From: Amphiura filiformis
Lineage: Eukaryota; Echinodermata; Ophiuroidea; Amphilepidida; Amphiuridae
DNA length: 64,000 nt
Assembly: GCF_039555335.1 (NCBI RefSeq)
Contig: NC_092641.1
Location: forward strand, 36,604,548 to 36,668,547
Direction of reading: 5' to 3'
Below the pieces are notes generated by a model. It had not been told where the DNA came from and ran no database searches. It was given only the letters and a program-made list of their open reading frames with translations. Position numbers and translations under genes: made by a program. Below are positions 1 to 13,311 of this stretch, piece after piece (position 1 is the stretch's first letter; each line of letters starts with the position of its first letter).

Positions 1-211
1 CTCTATCTTGAAGATGGTTTAGCACATTTAAGAATTGGTGATTATATTGGAGAATCATTTCACGAAATTGAGCTGACTGGAAAGCCAAAGCTTAAAACGG
101 CTTTGTCTCAATCAAATAGAATATGGCTGCGGTTGATCTTGGAAAAATATATAACTCAACATATTGTAGATTTTGTTTTACAAGTTGACACTTTCTCTGG
201 AGGTGTCGAAG
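1..211 (+). CDS. Exon: C-terminal part of a CUB-like extracellular domain
   Basis: Read in frame 1 from the first base, the exon gives 70 residues and ends in phase 1 at a GTAAGA donor (212). The pattern LRIGDYIGESFHEIELTG, then a Ser-Gln-Ser-Asn turn, a hydrophobic IWLRLIL strand and a closing DFVLQVDTFSGG strand, is the CUB C-terminal half (G-x-G loop, SNxLxLxF-like strand, GFxxxY-like last strand). The exon start lies left of the window. The phase-1 end matches the phase-1 LDLa exons that follow, which supports one gene. It is called by eye; a divergent beta-sandwich of another kind is possible. Confidence 0.6.
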
Positions 212-3200
212 GTAAGAACAAAATATTTCTCTTTGGCTTTGCTCCGATGCTGGACAGTTTGCATACACTCCACACAAAATGGATCGTTACACTGGAAAAA
301 GTCACCGTGATTTGAAAACCCAACGAGTTTTGAGCAAACTAATAAATTCGCTTAATATAGCATTTCATACTGTGCAATATGGACTTCAATTGTTGCTCTG
401 CTAGTTTTTGAACAAGCATTTCAATTATTGTTTAAGGTCGGATTTTAGAAGTTGCAGAAGTCCCTATACAAATGATTCTGCATTACATCAAACACTAAAA
501 TGTTCTTAAAACGCTTATTCAAAAGGTTTTAATGACATTAAATATCGGGTTATAATAATAAAGATCATGAATACGTTTTTAAAACGTTAATGTAAAATAT
601 TTTGGGCAAACATTTGTGCAAGATAAAAATTCTCTTAGAATGTTTTGCATCACGTTTTCAAAAAATGTTTTATGAATGTTACTAAAACGTTTTTATACTT
701 CTGTCCCACTTCTGTCAAACGTTGTGTGCTTGCTGACTTACTGGATGAGTATCCAATGTTGTACATGCTTTATTGTGCGCGCCATTTTCATTCAGATTTA
801 AAGGGCATATCTATTGCAAAAACAAAGTTGACGCTCGTTGCAATTTTTTTTATTCGTATTTCTTCTGAAAAAAAAAGACAATTGTGTTGGTAAGATGCTG
901 CCTCGTACGGTCCTTCCCCCGTTCGAAGCGAAATTGATTTCAAATGCAGGAGACTGGTGACGTCACAGTAAATGAAGAGCCATGTTACATACACATGGGC
1001 CCTCGATATATGCTCTTTTGAAATTCAATCATGTGTATAATGCGCGACCTTATACCAAGAGAATTCGGGAAGGTTCAACAAAAGGCCATTGGAATTATTT
1101 ATTTTCATAAGAAATACAATATGGAATAATGGATATACATCACGCCCAAATTCCTAAACTCGCACGTAAACATTGGTCTAAATATTTTTAGTCCAAATAT
1201 TTCTCATCAACTTGATATACATATGACTTGTAATATCACAATGTACTTATAATTATATAATAAAGCAGCGGCCTGATTTTATCCATATGTGTAAAACCAT
1301 TAAATTTGTAATACTTGATTCAGAGTTTTTTTCTGATAACAAAAACAGTATACGTTCTGTGCATTGAGAGTATTGACAGTCCATTCTCTCAAAGCTTGCA
1401 CACTTCATTTCTTGACATCACAGTTTTTCTCACCGCTTACAGTTGGTTTTAGCGGAATATCAATTTTAAACATTTTCATTGTCATCATAATATTAGCTTG
1501 CCAATGATATCATGTTGTCCGAGCAATATAAACTGGCCTCAAAAAGAAACTTTTCAAAAGTTCATATCTTACCCTGTCCATAAAAATGAACAAAAATTTC
1601 ACACAGGATTACTTCGATCTCCCATCAGTGGTACACTTGCAGGATCATGACCAATCCAAATTTAGCAATCCAAATTTCTGCTCATTTTAATGCTTACTTT
1701 AAGCCATCCATGGTTTGTTTCTCAAAATGAAAATTAATTTGGTTTGGTGTGATGCGCCCGTATGCTAAGTAAAGATTTGTTCGAAGTCTACCATGTTATG
1801 ATACTGATAATAACAATAGAGGCCTTGCATGTGACGTATCATCCCGTAAATATGGCGGACTACTCAAATGCATTCAACAAAAGCATGATTGCAACCTACC
1901 GTGACAGTTCGTCTCACACACATAACCCTGCACTACGATCAAATAGGTTGATGACAACATTTGATTGAATGGACTGCACTCATAACTCCGGTGAAGGACG
2001 CCGGCTCAAATCCTTTGTTTGGAGCCAATCGATAATTTCATGCAGGGCCTCTATAAAAAACTTTTTAGACTGCAACAAGTCTTTTCTAAAACATTGTATC
2101 TATTTGGATAATGATTTGGAAATTCAAAATCATATTTGCCACACAAAGTGAATTTTCTTTGAAGTTTTAAAAAAGTGGATATAATTATATCCAGAATACA
2201 CTGTTTAATATAGTTTGCTGAAGAAAGATATTTCCCACCTCTTAAGGCATATCGTGTGGGTCTATATTACAGCTTGGACAGAATTTCCGTTTTGATTTCA
2301 CATTTTTCACTTGCGACTGCGAAAATGTTCAACCAGTTCTTCATTTCTAATAATTATAACCAGCAGAAAGAATCGATACTTCTATTGTGGCTTGCAAAAT
2401 CACCCTTCTATGGGAACATTCGCGAGTTGAAAAAAATGGCAGTCGGAACTGAAAAATGGTGCAATCAAAATCGAAATTCTGACAAAACTATGACATAGCT
2501 TTATATGATGTGCTTTAGAAAGTTGGGAAATATCTTTCGTTAGCGAATTATGTTACTTTGAATAGCAAAAACGTTGACCTCAAAAAAAAGCTCGCGGGGC
2601 AATTTGAAGCGTGTGAAAATCGAAAATCTTACTCTAGAAGCCTAAATTTCACACCTAAGTTTAACATCAGGGTTTGAAAAAAATAAACAGTACCAATCAT
2701 TATAGTTTTCTTCTGACATTTACTGAAAAAATGAAACTTAGTTATTGCTTTTCATTTGGCCGGGAAAATTAATTTTACATTAAAAAGGTGTAACTCAAAA
2801 TTTAGCTTATTTCAACACCAAATTCAATCGTTTGTATTGCCTCATTAAATGAATGAGTGAGCCTTGTACAACAAAAGATATCGGTTGACCAACGTTCTGA
2901 GTGTCATTGCATTATTAAGAAACTGAACATCGATGATCGAAATATGCTGGCAAACGAAGTGTAACAAAAGGTGTGGTTATGTCCGCAGCTGGCCACCGAG
3001 AGATTGTTTTTGTTTGTAAAAAAATGGATGAAAAACGGTCTGTTTTAGATACCAAAGTATTTCTTGCTTTTTTTCTGTAGAAGCATGTTATGATTCCGAG
3101 TATCATTGCGGAGACGGATTTTGTATAAGCAAGGAGAATGAATGTGATGGATTTCATGACTGTCAAATTAACAATGAAGACGAAACGTTTTGTGGTATGG

Positions 3201-6200
3201 CAGAAATCGAAAATATTCACATGCACACCAACAGTCCTCCCAACTCGCGTGGACAGGCAAACGAGGACCTCATTCTGCATCTAACTTTATTCTATCTAAC
3301 CGAGGACAAAGATACATGTATCCAATTTTAATCTCGAAACTCGAAACACCGGGGGAGGGCACTCGCATATATTGGCACGCGTCATATACCTGTTTTTTCA
3401 GGTTTTTCAGAGCCCTTTTTCTGCAAATCTGCCACCCGATGACCCCTTTTTCATCAGCATATCCTACAATGACCGTCTTTTTTTAGAAATGTGTTCAATT
3501 TAAGCTCCAATATGTTATATTTACATGTTTCATGATCATTTCTTAGTTCAACAAGAAATTCCCCCCTCCCCCGGTTGCTGACTTTCTGTCTGATTTCCGC
3601 CTGATATTGTGTCAAATATCGTATAATCGTCTGCGTTCGTGATCTGTGATCACAGCGTGTCTACTTTGTTTTTGTTTCTTCCATCCTGGTATAGCGTACG
3701 TTTTGTGTCCAGGGTACTATCTTTGTAAGCGCATCTCAGAATTCGATGATCTTATGTGTAAAACCATTAAATTTGTAATACTTGATTCAGAGTTTTTTTC
3801 TGATAACAAAAACAGTATACGTTCTGTGCATTGAGAGTATTGACAGTCCATTCTCTCAAAGCTTGCACACTTCATTTCTTGACATCACAGTTTTTCTCAC
3901 CGCTTACAGTTGGTTTTAGCGGAATATCAATTTTAAACATTTTCATTGTCATCATAATATTAGCTTGCCAATGATATCATGTTGTCCGAGCAATATAAAC
4001 TGGCCTCAAAAAGAAACTTTTCAAAAGTTCATATCTTACCCTGTCCATAAAAATGAACAAAAATTTCACACAGGATTACTTCAATACTCTACTCTAAACA
4101 CTGGTCAGTAACCAAACAGTTGTCCAACTGACACAACAGCAAAATGCACACCACATTCACAGCCCAATAATTAGATAGCTAAAAGTCGATCGATACATGT
4201 TAATATAAGCACAATTCAGATATACACCTTTTTGCTATGAAATTAATTTTCTCGGTCAAAATAATATAAAGCAATATTTTTTTCGTTCATAAATGTTAGT
4301 TAAAAAATCCTGGTGTTAAAATTAGACATGAAATAGTGTCTTTAAGGGTGATATTTTTGATTTTTATAGGCCTTAAGGGGGGACTACACCCCTGGCCAAT
4401 ATTGCGCCTATTTTTGCATTTTTCTCAAAAATTATAGCGCATAGGTGACAAGTAATATATGTATATTATAGGGGCAATGACTGCAACTACTGCACTGGAA
4501 AATTTTATTTCATCACAGACAGCAATTGTGCAGTTACAGTCAAAAATGAGGGAAAACCAATATTTGAAAAATAAATCAATAACTACTTGCCTTGAGTTGA
4601 TGAATTTTCTATGCAGTGGTTGTAGTCCTTATAATATACATATCTTACTTGTCACAATGCACTATAATTTTTAAGAAAAATGCAAAAATAGGCACACAAT
4701 TGGCCAGGGATGTAGTACCCCCTTAAGTTCGCCCGCGAGATTTTTTTCGGAATACATTTTTAGCGTTTCAAACTAATAACATAGTGTACTTTCATTTTGG
4801 AATAAATTAAGTCCGTTTTTTTAAAACTACGTACAAACTGACGTTTAATCATAGACCATTTGGTTTAATTGACTCGCACCATTACGTGTCGAGGTAAAGC
4901 CATGAAATTGTGCCTATTTAGAAGATTTAACTCATCATGCAGCTATAATGTACACTATCACTATACTTGTCCATGTTATCAAAGATATGGCTATATGCAG
5001 CTGTCAATTTTCTGAAGTTTCTCTGCTGAAAACTATAATTGGCATAAGGAATTAAGGACGCAGATCACCAAATCGGCTTGAAAATGATGCCAGTCTTTCT
5101 CTATTGATAATGCTGCTTAAAATCATAAAAAAATTCTCGATCTCCCATCAGTGGTACACTTGCAGGATCATGACCAATCCAAATTTAGCAATCCAAATTT
5201 CTGCTCATTTTAATGCTTACTTTAAGCCATCCATGGTTTGTTTCTCAAAATGAAAATTAATTTGGTTTGGTGTGATGCGCCCGTATGCTAAGTAAAGATT
5301 TGTTCGAAGTCTACCATGTTATGATACTGATAATAACAATAGAGGCCTTGCATGTGACGTATCATCCCGTAAATATGGCGGACTACTCAAATGCATTCAA
5401 CAAAAGCATGATTGCAACCTACCGTGACAGTTCGTCTCACACACATAACCCTGCACTACGATCAAATAGGTTGATGACAACATTTGATTGAATGGACTGC
5501 ACTCATAACTCCGGTGAAGGACGCCGGCTCAAATCCTTTGTTTGGAGCCAATCGATAATTTCATGCAGGGCCTCTATAAAAACTTTTTAGACTGCAACAA
5601 GTCTTTTCTAAAACATTGTATCTATTTGGATAATGATTTGGAAATTCAAAATCATATTTGCCACACAAAGTGAATTTTCTTTGAAGTTTTAAAAAAAAGT
5701 GGATATAATTATATCCAGAATACACTGTTTAATATAGTTTGCTGAAGAAAGATATTTCCCACCTCTTAAGGCATATCGTGTGGGTCTATATTACAGCTTG
5801 GACAGAATTTCCGTTTTGATTTCACATTTTTTCACTTGCGACTGCGAAAATGTTCAACCAGTTCTTCATTTCTAATAATTATAACCAGCAGAAAGAATCG
5901 ATACTTCTATTGTGGCTTGCAAAATCACCCTTCTATGGGAACATTAAAAAAAAAAAAAAAATGGCAGTCGGAACTGAAAAATGGTGCAATCAAAATCGAA
6001 ATTCTGACAAAACTATGACATAGCTTTATATGATGTGCTTTAGAAAGTTGGGAAATATCTTTCGTTAGCGAATTATGTTACTTTGAATAGCAAAAACGTT
6101 GACCTCAAAAAAGCTCGCGGGGCAATTTGAAGCGTGTGAAAATCGAAAATCTTACTCTAGAAGCCTAAATTTCACACCTAAGTTTAACATCAGGGTTTGA

Positions 6201-9200
6201 AAAAAATAAACAGTACCAATCATTATAGTTTTCTTCTGACATTTACTGAAAAAATGAAACTTAGTTATTGCTTTTCATTTGGCCGGGAAAATTAATTTTA
6301 CATTAAAAAGGTGTAACTCAAAATTTAGCTTATTTCAACACCAAATTCAATCGTTTGTATTGCCTCATTAAATGAATGAGTGAGCCTTGTACAACAAAAA
6401 AGATATCGGTTGACCAACGTTCTGAGTGTCATTGCATTATTAAGAAACTGAACATCGATGATCGAAATATGCTGGCAAACGAAGTGTAACAAAAGGTGTT
6501 GTTATGTCCGCCGCTGGCCACCGAGAGATTGTTTTGTTTGTAAAAAATGGATGAAAAACGGTCTGTTTTAGATACCAAAGTATTTCTTGCTTTTTTTCTG
6601 TAGAAGCATGTTATGATTCCGAGTATCATTGCGGAGACGGATTTTGTATAAGCAAGGAGAATGAATGTGATGGATTTCATGACTGTCAAATTAACAATGA
6701 AGACGAAACGTTTTGTGGTATGGCAGAAATCGAAAATATTCACATGCACACCAACAGTCCTCCCAACTCGCGTGGACAGGCAAACGAGGACCTCATTCTG
6801 CATCTAACTTTATTCTATCTAACCGAGGACAAAGATACATGTATCCAATTTTAATCTCGAAACTCGAAACACCGGGGGAGGGCACTCGCATATATTGGCA
6901 CGCGTCATATACCTGTTTTTTCAGGTTTTTCAGAGCCCTTTTTCTGCAAATCTGCCACCCGATGACCCCTTTTTCATCAGCATATCCTACAATGACCGTC
7001 TTTTTTTAGAAATGTGTTCAATTTAAGCTCCAATATGTTATATTTACATGTTTCATGATCATTTCTTAGTTCAACAAGAAATTCCCCCCTCCCCCGGTTG
7101 CTGACTTTCTGTCTGATTTCCGCCTGATATTGTGTCAAATATCGTATAATCGTTCTGCGTTCGTGATCTGTGATCACAGCGTGTCTACTTTGTTTTTGTT
7201 TCTTCCATCCTGGTATAGCGTACGTTTTGTGTCCAGGGTACTATCTTTGTAAGCGCATCTCAGAATTCGATGAGACAAGGTGCATTGTGAATGAATTCAT
7301 TTGTGATGGTATATCGAACTGTGTCTTGGGAGATGATGAAACATTTTGTGGTGAGTTGACTATGGGTGTAATAAAAGCCAGAGATAAAGATACTAATTCG
7401 CATCTTACGGTCCCGTCAATCAAACTCCACACGTTCCATTTTGGTTAGTGGTGCGTAAAAGGAAGGTTGCTTCATCTGGTGCCTTCATCGGAGAAAAGGA
7501 ATAACAGAAGATGGCTGACGATGTCGGTATGTAAAGCCTTAATGTACGATTTCCGTCAAATTTCAATTTTGTCACTCTTTTCCTTCAAAATGTTGAAATA
7601 ATATTAGTAATAACTGCCGGGATGATTGCTGTCCATTTTATGCTGAAATAACAATGTAAAGTGAATGAAACCCCAATGGTTATTTTGGCCATTTACCATG
7701 CAGTTCTATGGGAGGATATCAAGTCATAATTTTTTTTAAATTATGACTTTATGTCGAACTTTGCTCTGTTGACCTACAAAGAAAACAAATTTGACCGAGG
7801 CCATATAGGTGCAAGTTGGGACATGTGTAAACATTACAAATATGCCAAAAAAAATCATGTTTGGAAAAAAAAAACAATTTCGTATTATAAAATCGTACGT
7901 TATGGCTTTAACCAGGCAAAAAGATCAAGCAACTTTTTTACGCGATTGTTGCCATAGTGCCATCAAGCAAGCATTGTGGCGCGTAAAACCAGCCAATAGA
8001 GAGATTGCGATATTTACGTGAAACGTGATACGGGAACGTCAACCACATGCTACATTAGTCGAAAATCAGTTAGTATGCCCTCTAGAGGGTGAAATCTATT
8101 ATGAATTGGTCAATCATGGAATTACCTTAAGGCGGTTACTTTGCGGTTGGTAGCAAAAAATGACGTTCCAAAATGACAAAAAAAAGCATTACAAAATACA
8201 GAAAAATTTTATGTTTGTCATGTTATGAAGTATCCAAATAGAAAAAGTAAAATCCAACATGTAATAAACTCCATTTTGGGGGTTACAATTTGACCTAGTA
8301 TAGACAAGAAGAAGGTTAATAAATTTCGAATTTTTTCGACGCGAATCCGAACGGACAGATTGCCTATTCATTTGTGTGTGAGAATGCCGTCCAAAAATCA
8401 TGTTGCGAAAAGACATTTTAGTCAAGATCGTGTCGCATAATGTCATTTTTCCCCATTGCTATTTCGTTGCGTTAAACAGCTGTCAAAGTGTTTTGATATT
8501 CAGCAAACACTAAAATGATAATGCATGTGTTTTTAGTTTTAGTTAAAATATTTTGATAACATGTCAATGTCTGTTTATTATATAAATCATGAAAACTCTT
8601 TTTTTAAACGTGTTATTCTAAAAAAATATAATACCGCGATATTTTAAACCAGAATTCGAAATGCTATAGTAAAATATCATTTGGCAAACATTTTGTGTAC
8701 TTAAGTCTATTATGTTAAAATGTTTTACAGAAAGTTTTAAACAAAATGTTTCTTTTTACGTTATTAAAACCTTTTATACCCTTGACCCTCACATACCCTT
8801 TAACCCGACATTTAACGTTTTCTATAATATATTTGTGTTTGCTGGGTAGTAATCAAACTCGATGCACCCTAGGGGAATCAATGGGTGCTTCCTATTATCT
8901 TTAGATATACTAGTGCACCTGCAGCTGTAATGGCCTTGTAGCTATTAGGGCACCAGCTGCATGATAGAGATACTGCTTGACCCCTGGTGATCCTTTTTGA
9001 CTTTATGGCATGTTCCTGACATTAATTTTTTTTTTTACCATGTTAAATCCCAATTGGGCATACTCTAACATTTGACCCCATACGACCTTTGACCTCGAGT
9101 GACCTTGGTTTGATTTTGTTCATGCTCCCATGATATGGAGAATACTTTGAGCCAAATTGGGCGAACTTTGAAATTTTGACCCCAGATGACCTTTGACCTC

Positions 9201-12200
9201 GGATGACCTTGATGTAATTTTTTTCATGCTTCCCTCATATGATGGATTCCACCCACTAAGTTTGAGCCTGATAGGACAAAGTTTGAAATCCATGACCTTT
9301 GACCTTTGACCTCGGATGACCTTGATTTAATGTTTTTCATGCTCCCCTCATACGAAGGATTCCACCCACGAAGTTTGAGCCCGATCGAACAAAGTTTGAA
9401 ATTTGACCCCTCCGTAATGACCTTTGACCTCGGTCGACCTTGATTTTATTTCGTCCCTATATTCCCCTCGTATCAAGGATCCCACCCACCAAGTTTGGGC
9501 CCGATCGGACAAAGTTTGAAATTTTGACCTTTGACCTTGACCTCCGATGACCTTCAAAACTACCCGGTAAACAGCGCCCGCCCGGTACCCATATATGTCT
9601 GAAATATCGGAACCATGCGTCGAAGCGCGGCGAAATGCATAGCCGGACAGACACACAGACACACAGACACACAACGGCTATTATTTTAGTAGTATAGATT
9701 TGTCTCAGCATAGCGCTACCATGAGCTTATTGGGTAAGTCCATATGATATCAAGGAGGTCCCCCACCTGAACCCCTCAGATTTGCTTTATATTTTAGTCA
9801 TATGTTGTACCTGTAAAAATATTTAAAACCTGCAAATTTGAGGTCTGTAGCTCTTACGGATTTTCTGTGGCAGCCATTTAAAGTTGAAGTATGGGGTTCT
9901 AAATTTGGACTCAAAAGTTGCCCTTTAAATAAATGTCATCTTTGGGAGTCTGTGACTTCTTTACAAAATAAGAGAGAGGTCTGAAACCTTGTATACACAC
10001 TAACTGCATGCCCAATTTGTCAAAAAGTAAAAAAAAAAAAAATCTGTAATTGCACGTTGTGTCACGGGGTCATTAAATATGCAAGAAAAAATGTAATGTT
10101 TTGTAAACTGGCAAGTTTAGCCCCCCTAAATTCACATTTTTTGTCAGATTAATTATTTTTTGTTGTCACTGATGCTAAATATAGGATAAATACAATGCTT
10201 ATCCAAACAATTGAGGTCACAACTCATTTACATTTCGAACAGCGCCCTCACGAAGATGAAATTTATTGCAAATTCAACATTTTCAGGGGGTCCAAAGTCG
10301 ATGTGGTCCACCTTCAAAATTTATAAAACATTTTTTTATATGACTACTAGTCTTATATTACAACTTTGCAAAGTCTCAGTAATTGTCTAGGTTGACTTCA
10401 TATAAAACGACAAGCCCAAAGTTGACCATTTTCTTATGATTGCATGTACTGCAAAGGTGTCGAATTTGGAAGGCTTAAAGTCAAATTGGCCCCAATATTG
10501 AAAATAAAATGGAAATTAAAGTAAATAGGGCCAATAACTACGCATCTAGTCATTTATTTTCAATATTGTGGCCATTTTGACTTTTAAACCTTCCGAATTC
10601 GGCACATGTGAATTTAGGGGGGCTAAAACTTGCCAGTATACAAAACATTACCCCTAAATTCACATTTGTTGTCAGAATAATTGTTTTTTGTTGTCACTGA
10701 TGCGATATATAGGACAAATACAATGCATATCCAAGACATAGAGGTGACAATTTATTTACATTTCGAACAGCACCCTCGCAAAGATGAAATTTAAGTTGCA
10801 AATTCAACATTTTCAGGGGGCCCAAAGTCAATGTGGTCAACCTTCAAAATTCATAAAACATCACTTTTATATGACTACTAGTCTTAAAGTACAACTTTGC
10901 TATATCCCAGTAATTTTATAGGTTGACTTCATATAAAACGACAAGCCCAAAGTTGACCATTGTCTTATGATTGTATGTACTGCAAATGTGCCGAATTCGG
11001 AAGGTTTTAAAGTCAAAATGGCCACAATATTGAAAATAAATGACTAGATGCGTAGTTATTGGCCCTATTTACTTTAATTTCCATTTTATTTTCAATATTG
11101 GGGCCAATTTGACTTTAACCCTTCCAAATTCGGCACATTTGCAGTACATGCAATCATAAGAAAATGGTCAACTTTGGGCTTGTCGTTTTATATGAAGTCA
11201 ACCTAGACAATTACTGGGACTTTGCAAAGTTGTAATTTAAGACTAGTAGTCATATAAAAAAAATGTTTTATAAATTTTGAAGGTGGACCACATCGACTTT
11301 GGACCCCTGAAAATGTTGAATTTGCAATAAATTTCATCTTCGTGAGGGCGCTGTTCGAAATGTGAATGAGTTGTGACCTCAATTTTTTTGGATATGTATT
11401 GTATTTATCCTATATTTAGCATCAGTGACAACAAAAATAATTAATCTGACAAAAATGTGAATTTAGAGGGCTAAACTTGCCAGTTTACAAAACATTACAT
11501 TTTTTTTTCTTGCATATTTAATGACCCCGTGACACAACGCGCAATTACAGATTTTTTTTTTTTACTTTTTGACAAATTGGGCATGCAGTTAGTGTGTATA
11601 CAAGGTTTCAGACCTCTCTCTTATTTTGTAAAGAAGTCACAGACTCCCAAAGATGACATTTATTTAAAGGGCAACTTTTGAATCCAAATTTAGACCCCCA
11701 TACTCCAACTTTAAATGGCTGCCACAGAAAATCCGTAAGAGCTACAGACCTCAAATTTGCAGGTTTTTAATATTTTTACAGGTACAACATATGACTAAAA
11801 TATAAAGCAAATCTGAGGGGGTTAGGTGGGGGACCTCCTTGATATCATATGGACTTACCCTATTGCAATTGCGTTTATAATGTAGTCTCGGTTCAGACTG
11901 TATGCGGCTATCACGAACATGAACGTTAGGACCGACATAAACTGGCTGTGTAGGAGACTAGTTTGGATGTGAACGGCACTTAGTCTCCTCCGCAGCCAGT
12001 TTGGTTACGCTCCCTCCACACAAACAGTCTGCCAATTGCCACTAATAACGCCGTTTCTGATTAGCTACACGAAAGTAGCCGTAGAGCTGTACATACGGGA
12101 ACTTGATTGACCTCAGTCTAGCTGGTGAGATGGCGGGTCAAACTTGCTCATGAATAATAAAGTAGCCGTCTAGCCGATCGACCAATTGAAAGCTTTGTTT

Positions 12201-13225
12201 GACGTCAAGCTGGATGACGTCGGCAGAAAACCGTTAGCGAATCAAAAAGGACCAGTTCGTGATCATTGGCAGACTGTTTGTGTGGAGGGAGCGGAACCAA
12301 ACTGGCTGCTGTGGAGACTAAACGGCACTATGCCATTCTACCGCACAATGTCGTAATACGTCTTCCGTATGGCGTTTGCAGTGAACACCTCTTCGCAATC
12401 TCTTATCTTCGCGCTGACTTCAAATCAACACAAATAGCTGCAACTTTGACCGAAATTTGACGATTGGGTTATCAAAGTGCGCGTAAATAAGCCATCCTGG
12501 TTTCGATGTTAAAATATTGTGAAAGCAATTATTACTTCTGAAGCTATATGCGTATTTATAACAGCTGCATTACTTTTTATGCAGTCTCTATATCAATGCA
12601 CCTGCAGGTGTTTTATCACAATGCACCCACTTCGGTTTGTAAAAAAGAAAAGGGTGATTGTATTGTTGTTGTTGTTTTTACACAGATTCCAGACGCTGTC
12701 CTGAAAATTGTAATTGTGTACTTACAGATGGGAACCTTGCAACTTATTGCAATAAATCATGGAACTTGGAGACACTTGCAGACATAGCGAGGAAAACACA
12801 GACATTGTAGGCCTATGCTGATTGCTGATATTATTTATATTTGTGTGGGGGGTGTGGGTAAGGGGATATTACATTATGTCACGTGAGCAATTGGGACCCC
12901 ACAAGGACACTGGTGTAAGAAGGTGTGGTTGTGTGTATAAATTGACGGTTTCTCATTTTATTCCGGGGGCGTGCGCGAATGGGGAGGGGGCTCTCACATT
13001 GGTCAGTCGGGGATATTGAATATCAAATTGGTCAGTTGAGGAGAAACTCGGGGGAAATGATCGGTTGTGAAATTAGAAAATGGTCTATCGATTCGTTAAA
13101 GTCGGTAAAAAATCTTGAAAACTTCCTAATTGAGTCGTTTCAGGGGAATTTAAGCCTTAGTTAATTAATCTACAAAAAAATTCCAACTTAGTAAACCTAC
13201 AAAGTTGCCTTTGTTTACTCCTCAA

Positions 13226-13311
<86 letters not shown>

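Larger units (their letters stand above)
1286..7273 (+). repeat. Tandem duplication of a 3.5-kb genic segment
   Basis: Unit 1 is 1286-3749 and unit 2 is 3753-7273. Positions 1614-3749 match 5137-7273 at a constant offset of 3523-3524 bp with only small poly-A and single-base differences. Positions 1286-1615 match 3753-4082 at an offset of 2467. About 1.05 kb (4083-5136) is present only in unit 2. Unit 2's right end lies within the LDLa exon at 7219-7350, so unit 1 carries a whole first LDLa exon and a broken second one. Near identity means a recent event, an allelic copy kept by assembly, or gene conversion. Confidence 0.9.

Noticed and set aside
1762-1968. Identical 68-codon frames at 1762 and 5285 as a conserved small gene
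   Set aside because: The identity is explained by the recent tandem duplication and not by selection; there is no domain or splice support.
3190-3486. Ninety-eight-codon frame duplicated at 6713
   Set aside because: It begins at the donor of the LDLa exon and runs into intron; duplicated only because the unit is.
9348-9711. Minus-strand frames of 84-108 codons over the TTTGACC repeats
   Set aside because: They arise from the degenerate tandem repeat; no start, splice or domain evidence.
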